From positions 3,224,001-3,288,000 of the forward strand of contig CP110630.1 of assembly GCA_026210745.1 (NCBI GenBank): DNA of 64,000 nt, given 5' to 3'. The stretch is from Exobasidium rhododendri (lineage: Eukaryota; Basidiomycota; Exobasidiomycetes; Exobasidiales; Exobasidiaceae). Below are positions 24,734-35,149 of this stretch, piece after piece. Below the pieces are notes generated by a model. It ran no database searches. It had not been told where the DNA came from and worked only from the letters and a program-made list of their open reading frames with translations. A program made the translations under genes and the position numbers. Within the stretch, counting starts at the first letter, position 1, and each line of letters starts with the position of its first letter.

Positions 24734-26553
24734 TTAGAATTGCACAGTCTGCGTCCCTATTTCTTCATCGTCGTCTTCGTCGTCGTCGAGATGTTGCGAC
24801 CGTCTTACGAAGTAGTTGCGATCCGAGGTGGAATAGAGCGACAGAGGTCTTTGTATCCTAATTGTTGGCGATCGATTGGCCGAGACTGTCGGCGGAACGT
24901 TTTGCTCTCTCCTGTTCTCCACCTCACTCTCACTCCCGCTATCACTCTCCTCTGCAGGGTGAGCCCCGGTACTACGCACGCTCCCTCTCGTGGAAAGCTC
25001 TTCATCTTCTTCTTCCTCTTCTCGCACGTTATTACTGTTCTTCAAATTATTGAGCTCAATCTCTCTCTTAAAGAAATCCTCTCTTTGCCGCCTCTCCAAC
25101 TCTTCTTGAACGACGCCAGGATATTCGTTGAGCACCTGATTCGAGCTGCTACTTCGACTCAAGTCTAGACTTTGCTCTTCCAAGTCTTGTGGATTACGAC
25201 TGTCCACTTGACTGAAAGCCTGCCCCAGGTTGTCCATGATACTTTGTGGCTGATGAATTGGCCTGGGCAAGAATGGATATTGCTGATTTTGATGTTGCTG
25301 CTGCTGCTGTTGTTGTTGGAATAGTTGTTGCTGATAGTGGAGATAGTCTTGATTCTGTAGTCGATCTAAAAATTGAATGGTGGGGTCTCCTCGAGGGATC
25401 GTATGCTGTTGAGTCGTGGGCAGCTGACCACGTGTACTACGATAGCGGGAAGCACCTGCTGCATGGCCGTTGTCGATGTGTGTCGTGTCGAGGGGTCGTC
25501 TTGCAGCATCTTGCTCAGCTAGGAGAATGCGTACCATGACAGCCGCTTCAATCATCGTGATAGGTTGGTAAATGAATGCCACGCTTTGCAAGCCTCGCCA
25601 AACAATCGCTAGAACAGACAATAAGAAAGTGATAGCGAAAAAGAAAAGACTGTGGTTTCGCATGCTAAGATTGGAAAAGTAAAGTAAGTACCTTTTCTGC
25701 GATTCAAAAACTGCCTACTCAGTTGGACGGCGGCTCACCCGTTGATAAATTTGGAGAAGCCGGTCGAATTTATGGCAAGAAGACGTAATGCCACCAGAGC
25801 AATGACGAGACAGACGAGATTAAAAGTGATCGTAACAACGTAGAGCCAGAGAAATGGGTCCCTAGCATAAGAGTAGCCTGGAAATGCTTCCACATGATAC
25901 ATGATCGGCCTCACTGCTTGACAACGTCCGAATCGAACTTCTGGCATCCAGTAGAGCTGTCGAATGCTAGCCCAAGTTGTACTGAAGACTATGACGAAGA
26001 CTTGTGCGGCCACCAATAAAGAGACAAAGAATTGCATCCACCGGATGGTACTATGGGCTTGGATGACCCCCCTTGCAACTGCCTGGGCTCGCCAAGCTAT
26101 GGCAAATGCAATGACAGCATTCAAAAGGCCCCCTGATGCCACAAGAAAGCCTGATGCCACCTTACAAGCTGCGGCTGAAGGCATTGTCGAGGACCAAGCG
26201 ATGAAGGCGTTTGTCACAGCAAAGCAAAGTATCAAGTATCTCAGCGCTAACGTCGTCCATGGCGCGAAATTCGCACGGCCGGGACGCCCTCTCCCAACAA
26301 TTCTCTTCCACCTGTAAGTCGAATAGCATCGTGAGCTGGAGGTGTTCTGTGACGAGGCCGTGTCTACTCACAAAACTATCTCTGCGGGCATAAAGGAGCA
26401 AAATTCCCAAAGTCCAAGAACGACAGTGACAGATTGAGATACGATGAACCTTGTGATCAGGGAAAGAAAGGCATCTTGGGTTCCTTGAGGTAACGGACCT
26501 CCGCCGTTGGGTCCATCGCCAATAGTTGCTAGAAGTTCGGCATTGCTTTGCAT
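24734..26553 (-). CDS. Seven-helix membrane protein A, unknown family, paralogue of its divergent neighbour
   Basis: Exons are 26553-26372, 26311-25739 and 25664-24734, giving 561 residues. Seven hydrophobic segments can be seen: FLSLITRFIVSQSVTVVLGL; LALRYLILCFAVTNAFIAW; VASGFLVASGGLLNAVIAF; FFVSLLVAAQVFVIVF; WLYVVTITFNLVCLVIALV; SLFFFAITFLLSVLAIVW; and VAFIYQPITMIEAAVMVRIL. Short basic loops follow helices 1 and 3 (WKRIVGRGRPGR, AWRAQAVARG). The last 280 or so residues are a hydrophilic, presumably cytosolic tail with a poly-Gln run (about residues 395-410), Ser clusters and a C-terminal acidic stretch (DDDEDDDEE). It shares loop motifs with the plus-strand gene at 27569 (AWRxx[AT][VI]AR; M[VI]R[IV]LxxEQ). 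The topology resembles a receptor or sensor, but I do not recognise a known receptor family. Expression and ligand are unknown. Confidence 0.8.
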
Positions 26554-27568
26554 GATGGCTCAATGATGAGTAGCAGAGAATGTCAATGATGAGTAGCAGA
26601 GAATGCAGAGAAAACTTTCGATTCAATGAAGCTCCATTCTGGCTGTCTCCTGGATTTGCTCGCTATGGTATGTGTCGGTCACGGTGGGCAGCCTAGCCTT
26701 GATACGGTCAATTGAGGCGGGAAGAGTACTCTTGGTCGATTGGGCGCTGCCACCTGCTTTACGTGCGGTAGTGCAGGAGCGATGTGTATGCAGCAAATGT
26801 GATCGTCATGTATGAACAATCGCCAGGGTACCGAGCCCGCATAATGTGAGACTGAGATCAAGCTAAGTGGGAGAGAGACACGCGCTCGGATCAGCCAAAT
26901 CTAAATTTTGTTGTAGCAGAATCCGATTAGGATGAAGGGGGGAGGGGAGTCCATCGTGCTTTTCTTATCTGTTGCTTCTTGATTCTGCGCCCCGCGACCT
27001 CTTGGCCGAGCACCGACCGGCACTTGCGTGGAAGGGTCCAATTCTGCACATCGCAGAAGCGGCATATGATGACCACAGGAGTCAGATGTCTCTTACAGCA
27101 CCAAGTCCAGCAAGGGCCTCCCCCCTCTCTCTGCACTTCTTATTCACACATAGATCTCAAGGAGAGGACCACGCTGTTTAATCTATTCCAATTTTGCTCT
27201 TAATCTTATATATAATATGGAATCAGCGAATAAACCCGGAGAGTGAAACCGTAAAAGAAGTTGAACCGCGAGGTTCGTAGCGTAGTCTGCTGCGCTAATT
27301 TTTTTTTTCTTGTGATTATTGTTCGATAGATGCAGCCTGTTCACGATGGTAATTCGTACATAAAGGCGCCCCCCCCCACAAGGATTGGCGGCGGCTCCCT
27401 CCCTTCGCTCCTTTGGACCAGTCTCATGAAATCTCTGGCATGCCCTCGAATGGGGCAGACTGAATCTGAATGTCAGCTTTGAAGAAATCGATTGATAGTC
27501 TGTAGAGGAAGCTGTAAGGATAAGTCAGGACGGCAGATCAAGCGACACAAATCACTCATCCTCTCAAC
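26554..27568. promoter_or_regulatory. Divergent promoter region between the two seven-helix paralogues
   Basis: This 1015-bp stretch separates the two start codons. It holds a perfect 23-bp tandem duplication (26560-26605) next to the start of protein A, A/T-rich sequence near 27185-27220, a T10-type run at 27299-27309 and a C9 run at 27369-27377. No gene is seen. Confidence 0.55.
26560..26605. repeat. Perfect 23-bp tandem duplication in the 5' leader of protein A
   Basis: Two adjacent identical 23-bp units (26560-26582 and 26583-26605, each beginning TCAATGATGAGTAG and ending GAGAATG), starting 7 bp upstream of the protein A start codon. On the coding (minus) strand the units contain no ATG. 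Confidence 0.95.
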
Positions 27569-29410
27569 ATGCTAAACGACGAGCTCGCCAATCTTTACTC
27601 TCGCCCATTATACCTCACGAGCGATTACGCATCGGCCACATCATCTCTCACTGCACCGCAATGGGCTCAGCAAGAGTGGCTACCAGCCATATTTTTGAAT
27701 CTTGTCGTTGCTATGGGCATTCAGTTCATGATTGCGTACGAGCACGTCCTGCACATACCAATGGAATGGGGCATTTGGTCAAAGGTCCTGCGAAGGAAGA
27801 GGTTGACCAAGGCGATCCTACCTTGCTCTACTCTATGGCTTCGCTATACGACCCTCTTCTTAGGCATCATGAGTGCGTCACCAACACGTCGGGAGGAGAC
27901 TGGGAAAATTGCTGACCACCGGCCTTGCTCTTGCCTATAGTTCTTGTGTCGATGTGGGACAACCATCAGAATCCACAGTCGTGTAGGAAAGTCTACGTTC
28001 CCATTATGTTTGCATTGTGAGAAGGTCTCCAGCATTGATGCGTCATTCAGTCATCTGCTCAGTGACACGATCCTCTCAGTGGATGCGTGGTCTCCTTCTC
28101 TACAGGTTTAGTGGCTGCTTGGAGGTCGAGAACGATTGCTAGAGCTGCTCTCCCTTCGGCGTATTCCTTCAACGTGGTCAGACTGGTCTGCTGTCTATGT
28201 CTGGTAGCTCGGCTGACGTCTCAAATCATCGCATTCGGGATGCAAATCGAAGTGACCAACGCCGTCAATTCACAACTACTATCAGAAGATGCGTACGACC
28301 ACGCATCCTGCTTTGCATCATCACTTCTTCTGGTAGAGCGAATACAAATGAGAGACCGGGCAGTACTGAGGCCGCAATATGCTTTTATCAGTTTATTAGC
28401 CATATCATTTGCGACAGACATGATCTTTGCAAGTATCACTCTTTTCTGCGTTGCCAAACTCAGGAAGAGCGTCAATAATTACAGTGACCTACTGAATGCT
28501 TTCTTTCGCAATTCAAATATGGTGAGCCTTCATCACCTTTTTGCTGGCTAGGATGAGTGCATTCACGAGATCAGTGACTGACTTACAAAACATTTCTCGT
28601 ACCACTTTTCTTTGCGAAATTCAGCTCTACGCTCTGCTCGCTGTCACTGATCTGTTTTGCTTGATCTTGTATTCAGTCACGAAGCAGCCCAATGTGGTCT
28701 TGTTGATGATAAGTGGAGCATCGATTCTTATGATTCGAGTGTTGGTAAAGGAGCAAGAGTGTATTGTGGCGCACAACCAAGCTCACAAGAGCTCTATGAG
28801 GACGCCTTGGCTGACACTTACTCGAGATCTCGAAAAGCCAAGGAACATCAACATCACCACCAACAATCGCAATAACAGTCATAATCCCTTCTCGCAAGCA
28901 CTGTGGTCTCTTCGTTCTACAAAGCAAAGAGCGAGGCATACTATCAACAATCCGGCAAATATACAGATAAGGAGAAGAGGTGCTGGTATGACAGATATCG
29001 AGAGAGTGACTTTATATAATCAGAACAAGAGTGCCGCCAGCAGTGATCAACCTGGAGTGGAGTCATTCATCGCAGAGTGGACACGGGCTGTAGGAGAAGC
29101 GGCATTAAAAGGAGATGATCGAGATGAAATACACCCAGCAGGAACAGTTCGTAATCCGTCTGGATCGTTAGCGCAAGAGTACACAGGGTCCTCCATTACG
29201 GGAGATGGAAGGATAGAAGAGGCAAAGTACTCGGAGGAGGAGGAAGAGGACAAGAGTCACTCGAATTCGCCTGTAGGGATCGCTGCCATACCTTCGCTTG
29301 ATCGACTGGCATCGCTCGCCCCAGTCCGATTCTCCAGAACCCGTTCTTCTAGCTTTCACATCGGCTCACGACATATATCAGCTCGAGGAGGAGCAAAGAC
29401 CATCTTCTGA
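27569..29410 (+). CDS. Seven-helix membrane protein B, unknown family, paralogue of its divergent neighbour
   Basis: Exons are 27569-27872, 27941-28016, 28080-28521 and 28625-29410, giving 535 residues. The seven hydrophobic segments are: WLPAIFLNLVVAMGIQFMIAY; LRYTTLFLGIMILVSMW (spans intron 1); VYVPIMFALGCVVSFSTGLV (spans intron 2); VVRLVCCLCLVARLTSQIIAF; FISLLAISFATDMIFASITLF; LYALLAVTDLFCLILYSV; and VVLLMISGASILMIRVLV. The extramembrane loop between helices 2 and 3 has DNHQNPQSCRK. A roughly 225-residue hydrophilic tail follows, with basic (RRGAG), acidic (EEAKYSEEEEEDKS) and Ser-rich parts. It matches protein A in helix order, in AWRSRTIARA after helix 3 and in MIRVLVKEQE at the end of helix 7; the helix 5-6 loop carries an intron in both genes. 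Function is unknown; a sensor or receptor role is only a topological guess. Confidence 0.8.
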
Positions 29411-29666
29411 CCGCACAACACGAACCAATTTAACAGAGCAGATCCCCGTCAGTGTACTTGTTGAGAAATGTATAATGAAGATGCGTAAGAGAATTGGTGT
29501 GCAGATGATTGTGGTGATGGGAAAAATGGGCAAGATGGGAGACTGATGGCGTGGACGACAAAAACACGGATTGAGTATGTCACGTTTGGCTGTGAGAAGG
29601 AAAGGAGTATCCTGCTCAGCCACCCCTATCTTTGCTCTTTCTGTAAAGTCCTTCTCGAGACGGTAC

Positions 29667-31089
29667 TTACTCTGCCTGGAGTGTAAAGGGGCATTCTAGA
29701 TCTGCTAGTTGAGCTGAAGTGCCCTTTGATCCTATCAGACCTGCAATATCCATTGTAATGGAGAGTTGCAGGCTCAATGCCTGGCGAGCCGTATTCGTGT
29801 CTACTCGAGATGTGACAACAACGTGAGCAAGTTCCCCTATCGAGACTCTTCGAGAGAGACTTTTATCACTCACACTTCGGTCCACAAGCATTTACCCAAT
29901 GAAGCCAGGTAGCATCTCCGGTCGCATTGATGCTTGCATATGCGAATGAAACGGGAAACTGGAATGTCTTCTGCTTCCGGCCTGGAAATGACTGAGCATT
30001 CATAGTCCCCTCTCCTACTAACTTTGAAGTTGTGATGTCGTATACTTTCATGTTCATCTTGTTGACTTTGGTGGCAATCCACCCGCCCGTGTTATCAGCT
30101 CGGAGATTGATCTTCATGTCCATGCTGTGTGGACAGATAGGAAATTTAGAGTGATAAAGAGAAGCAAAGATCACCACCCGGAATCAACAATGACTCACCT
30201 GAAATTGGTTGGCACGAGATGCGTCTCCATGCTGCCCCCATCTGGAACCGCCACCAAGGGAGTGACAGTCTGTACAGCTATGGTAGGCACTCGTGGAATG
30301 ACAAAGTACAGCATGACTCCCAGAGCTGCCAAGCTGCCGAATATCATAAAGATGGCTAATTGAGGACTAAGACAGCCAAAGTATCGATCGTCTGACTTGA
30401 TCCACCTCTGAGCTTTTTCGCGAGAATGGAGAGCCTTCTTCCTTCTTTTATGGGGCTTTTTCATCGCCTTGATCTCCTCAGCAGTGTACTCGGCACCAAG
30501 AGCTGGAACAGTAATCAATTCGATGTCCGTCCCGTCCCTCGGTTCATCTTTGAGTCTGTCTGTGCTATCGCTGTAAGGAATTGTTGGACGCTCAATGCCC
30601 GTAATGTACTGTGGGTCACCGTTGCGGACGTCAAAGCCAAATGCACTCGAAGGGATGAGCGTTTGCCGCTTCTGCTCCTTTGAAGAATCAAGAGCATGTC
30701 TACGATCATTGGAGGCATCCAAGTAGCCCATACAGTCTCCCGTGCTGGTCCTTTTCAGCATTGTGTCTCGCTTAGAATTCATCGTTGACGGTGTGCCATT
30801 TGCGCTTGAGCGAGCATTGTTGAAGTCGTCGTAGACATTCCAGTCTGTCGCGAAGCAAGTACTCATTAGATGCTGTGATCTACTAGAGGAGCCTGCTATG
30901 TAGCCTGCGCTCACCTTCGCTTCCATCATCGTCGTCGTCCACAACCTCTTCCGCTTTGTTGTAGTAACTTCTGCTCTCCATCTCTTGTCGCTGTGGAGCG
31001 ATGTCACTCAAGATTGGTGTCGCCGATGGCGATTGACGGGGTGAATATGCATCGGCGGAGGAGGAACTTTGCGTGTATCTATACGCCAT
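29667..31089 (-). CDS. Single-pass membrane protein with LEA type 2 (WHy-like) domain
   Basis: Exons are 31089-30915, 30844-30199, 30124-29874 and 29803-29667, giving 402 residues. Residues 1 to about 215 are hydrophilic, with Ser/Pro-rich, acidic (VVDDDDDGSE) and basic (KKPHKRRKKALHSREKAQR) parts; a single hydrophobic helix, LAIFMIFGSLAALGVMLYFVI, lies at about 223-245; the rest is a beta-rich extracytoplasmic domain with MKINLRADNTGGWIATKVNKM and NMKVYDITTSKLVGEG, which resembles the LEA2/NDR1-HIN1-like fold, followed by LSLQLSITMDIAGLIG and a closing ECPF. The positive N-terminal side fits a type II topology. The last intron is placed at GTGAGT (29873) to CTCGAG (29804), supported by a CTCAC branch sequence; a longer alternative ending at a CAG near 29745 was considered. 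Fungal members lack a defined role, as far as I know. Confidence 0.78.
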
Positions 31090-31652
31090 CTTCAACTAAC
31101 TTGACAGAAGGCAGTGAAAAAGTTGTCCTTGGTGCAGCGTTGCTACTTCCATGTATCCCGAAATTTCACCTCGAGAAAAGGGGGTCCGGCATCGTACATG
31201 GGGATCCGGACCCCCGCCGCCGCCCACGCGAAGGAGAGCATTCGTGAAGCTCCTTCCTTCATTGTGGTCGGCTAAGCTTTCATGATCTCCCACCATCGCG
31301 CAGTCGAATGCGAAGGTCGGCCACTGCTCTTCCCTTGGCGGTCGTCCTGGCACCGCTTTAATCGCTTGGTACCGCTTTTATCGCTGATCATGACATGACC
31401 TGCTATGTTGCACCAAAGACGATTTTCGATAGCCTCTCTCAGTTGTCCTCTGAAATATCCTTACTAAATTTGCCCTTCGATTAGAGTGCTGTATTAAAAT
31501 TCAACAGTCCAACTAAATCGGCGCGAGAATGCACGGACCAGCACCGACACCGACCGACCTACAAAGTAATCTTGAGTTGCCCCCGGCAGCCTCACTAATA
31601 CCTCGACGATCATACTGTACTGCGCTGTTTGATAACGAGCCACATCAACGTG
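31090..31652. promoter_or_regulatory. Divergent promoter of the LEA2 gene and ATG9 with a GC hairpin
   Basis: This 563-bp stretch contains a perfect inverted repeat at 31180-31215, followed by CCGCCGCCGCCCACGCG. No ORF of note is present. It drives both genes by position. Confidence 0.55.
31180..31215. repeat. Inverted repeat with perfect 10-bp GC-rich arms
   Basis: The left arm GGGGGTCCGG (31180-31189) is the exact reverse complement of CCGGACCCCC (31206-31215), with a 16-nt spacer. It could form a hairpin in the LEA2 transcript leader or be a pair of CCGG half-sites for a dimeric regulator; the second arm overlaps the palindrome TCCGGA. Confidence 0.9.
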
Positions 31653-34600
31653 ATGGATCCTTTTGCTCCGGACTCGGATGCAGAGGAAGAGGGGACTTCG
31701 GTACGACTTGCAGGGCCGAGTCAGAGGACGCAAAACGGCACGGAGCACACGGCTAGGCAGCACTCCTCGACAGACCCAGGTGACGAAGACCTTGAAGCAC
31801 CCCTTGGAGAAGATGATGATGATGAGCCCCCTCCCAGTATCGTGTTGAACGCTCAAAGAGACAATGCTCGGAGTCAAGGGAAATCCGACAAGGTCTACAA
31901 CATTCCGGGCAACTTTCAATTGCAACGAGAGGCACAAAGTGAAGCGGGACCGTCCCATTTGAGAGAAAGTGTGAAGCTAGATGACCTCAATCGGAGCAGG
32001 AAGAGCCCAAGCATATATCAAGACGACGACGTACAGGGATCTATTGAGGATGAAGAGGGAGACATGGGAGAGAGGGACGAAGAGGTGGGTTTGATGGATC
32101 ACCTTTCGAGGCCGACTAGTTCTGCCTCTTCATCCTCCAGCACCAGGCGCAAAAGGGAGAGAGGCTTCTTCCAGACTATTACTCACAAGGTCCGTAAGAG
32201 GACAAAGCGTATGCAGGCGGAGAACGACTTGCTTGGTGGCAGAAATGCTACGCGAAGTCTGAACCCCCGAGAGAGAGCGTTGTGGGAATGGGGAACATTA
32301 CAAGACATGGATGAATTCTTGCAGGAGGTGTATGCCTACTACAATGGTAAAGGACTTTTCTGCATCGCCTTGACAAAGGTATTGAATCTCCTGTGCGCTG
32401 CTCTGTAGTGTGACACGAAGCTCCACGATGATGCTCACTCCACCTGCTCTCCTTTTGACAGGACTATCGCATTCGTCATTGGCTTTTCGACATTCTTGGT
32501 AGGCTGTGTAGACTATTCGCAGATCAAACACGATGGGAAGCTGTCCGATGTCATTGTTGACCGATGTTTTTCTCGGTGAGTCGAGCAGTCCATACATGCG
32601 CCCTGATGGTACTGGGTGCTGGCATTCTCACACAATATCACGTAGCTTTTCGGGACTATCGTTCTTCGCCTTGGTGGCCTTTGTGCTGGCTTATGGTTTG
32701 CAAGTCGTCCGCTTCGGCCTAGGGTTCTCCAAACTCGTTGCTATGAGTCGCTTCTACGGTCATCTGCTCAACATTCCAGATGTACGTCGCGAGAATGGGC
32801 GAGTCGAGCTGGCGACGGTCAATTGACCGGATGCAAATTTCCCACAGGCCGATGTTCAGTCGATTCCTTGGCATGAAGTCGTTTCAAGACTTTCGCATCT
32901 ACGTCAGACGTATCCCAACACTTCCATCTCCTCTTCTAGGGGTGGCATCCCTTCCACAGAGAGCAACTTAGATGCGCATGATGTTGCTAATCGAATCATG
33001 AGGCAGGAAAACTATCTGGTCGCCCTATTCAACAAGGACATTCTCAATCTTAATTTGCCCTTCTTTGGTCTGCAGTCTCGACCACCACAATTGACGAAAA
33101 CATTGGAGTGGAACTTGGCTTTCTGTCTCCTGGGCTTTCTTTTTGACAGCAAGGGCCAAGTCAGGAAGGAATTTCTCACTGAACGACACCGGATGGATCT
33201 GATCGAAGGGTGTGTCCTGCCTCTGTATGATTTGGGGGATGTCTAAGATCTGCAATCCTGGCTGACACCCTTCGTTGATGCATTTTTCTTTCCTCAGACT
33301 CAAGAGGCGGTTCATATTTATGGCTATCGTGAATGCCGTCTTCGCGCCTTTTATCGTCCTCTACCTCCTCTTCTACTCCTTCTTCCGATACTTTGAAGAG
33401 TATCACAAAAATCCGTCCACACTAGGATCTCGACAGTATACTCAGTTTGCAAGGTGGAAATTTCGTGAATTCAATGAACTTCCTCACTTGTTTCGACGTC
33501 GATGTCACAACTCGTACCCGTTCGCTCAACGCTATATTGACCAGTATCCAAAGGAGCGAGTCGCTATTGTAGCGAGGTGAGTGGGAGAAGAGCTGGGAGA
33601 ATAGGAAGAAGAGGAGTGGAAGAGAGCGCTCTCCATCGAAGCCTCCTTAGAAAAGCTCATCCGCTTCCTTTGCCATTACACAGATTCGTGTCCTTTGTAG
33701 CAGGCTCATTCACTGCCGTTTTGCTGCTTGCGTCTGTGGTAGATCCCGATCTCTTCATCCATTTCGACATAAGTCATCAACGCAACGTTCTCTTCTACAT
33801 TGGGGTGTTTGGAGCCATCACAGCAGTGTCCAGAGGCTTAATGCCAGACGAACAGCAAGTGTTTGAACCTGACGTACTCTTAAGAGGCGTCATCGAGCAC
33901 ACACACTATCTTCCCGAGCAGTGGAAGGGTCGCTTCCATTCAGCCGAGGTGAGATCCGCCACTCGCGCATGCGAAGGACGAAGTATCTACTAAGAACGTC
34001 GCCAACTCCTCACACAGGTTCACGCTGAATTCGGCTCAATGTACAAGATGAAGATCTACATCTTTCTTAGTGAGATCATGTCTGTCATTATCACTCCTTT
34101 CATTCTGTGGAAGTCGCTGCCTACCAGTGCACCCTCCATCATCGACTTCTTTCGCGAGGTGAGAAGGGAAAGAATTGAGATACACGGACACAGACTCACG
34201 CTTTCTCTGGTGATCTCTTCGCTTCCAGTTCACCGTGCATGTGGATGGACTGGGCTACGTGTGCTCCTTTGCCATCTTTGACTTTCAGAGGCACGGAAAT
34301 GCCAAATTTGGGGCGCCGGAAGGTATTCGAGATGAGAGGCTCTCGTCCAAAGAAGGGAGTGAGTGGCACATGAGGATCTTTTGGAAACAAAATAGAATCA
34401 TCAATCGCAAAAAAGAGCTGATGCAGTAATTCTTTCCTCATCCTGATCCAGAGATGGAACAGTCCTTGCTCGGATTCCGAGCGGCAAACCCTACTTGGCA
34501 GCCTAGCGATCCGTCTGCGTCCCTGTTCCTATCCCGGCTAGCTTCTTTCGATCCTTCCTCTCCCAGGGCAAGAGGCACTGGAAGCGGTGAAGTACTCCCG

Positions 34601-35020
34601 CCACCGAGCAGGGCTGTGGGGCATGCCTCTCATGGTACGAACATCAGCAACAACATGGTCACTTTCACTCCCGCCAGTTCTACGCTGGCTCAACGCAGCC
34701 AACTCTATAACGATGCATTCGAAAGGAGTATCTCTTACGCAACAAAACCAAGCAATGCTATGGCCTTGCAAGCAAGCGCAATCAAAACTGGCAGTCGAAG
34801 TGTAGCTGCCAAGACACTTCAAGCGGTGAACGAAGATGACAACACCGAGGAAAGACAAGGTTCTGAAGTGGATGAAGACTTTGATCCCGACTCCCATTCA
34901 GCTTACGAAGATGCAAGACCAGACGTTCAGAGGTTGCAGCAGCAGTCCTCCGTGGAGATGAAGAGCCAAGATGAAGTGAATCTTCGAGGCCTATTGCAGC
35001 ACATTGGGTCTAGATGGTGA
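31653..35020 (+). CDS. ATG9: Autophagy lipid scramblase Atg9
   Basis: The integral membrane protein of autophagosome seed vesicles, a trimeric phospholipid scramblase that works with Atg2 and is recruited by Atg11/Atg17. Nine exons: 31653-32392, 32462-32575, 32646-32781, 32848-33209, 33298-33576, 33684-33948, 34018-34158, 34229-34358 and 34452-35020, giving 911 residues; all junctions keep frame. After an acidic disordered N-terminus (about 200 residues) the family core runs from [20 protein letters not shown] through [137 protein letters not shown] and [20 protein letters not shown]. The C-terminus is disordered. It has a higher intron load than its neighbours. It is divergent from the LEA2 gene and convergent with RRP6 (129 bp). 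Confidence 0.97.
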
Positions 35021-35034
35021 TAAAGAATGGGTCA

Positions 35035-35045
35035 GGGGGGGGGGG
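35035..35045. repeat. Poly(G) run, 11 nt
   Basis: Eleven G in the short convergent gap between ATG9 and RRP6. It is one of four such G/C homopolymers of 9-11 nt in non-coding parts of the window. Confidence 0.9.
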
Positions 35046-35149
35046 AAAGGCGCAAGCTTGTCAAAGGAGGGCTATTAAATGATGTGTAATGTAGTTTGAG
35101 TCAAATATAAAATTACAGATGCTTTTCTACTCGGTGAAAAGGGGACGGA

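Noticed and set aside
27180-27320. Possible tRNA or Pol III gene (GGTTCGTAGCG followed by a T run)
   Set aside because: B-box match is incomplete, no A-box at proper distance, and no acceptor or T-stem pairing could be drawn.
29667-29745. Longer last intron in the LEA2-type gene ending at a CAG near 29745
   Set aside because: It would remove LSLQLSITMDIAGLIG, which fits the domain, and the 70-nt alternative has better size and branch sequence.
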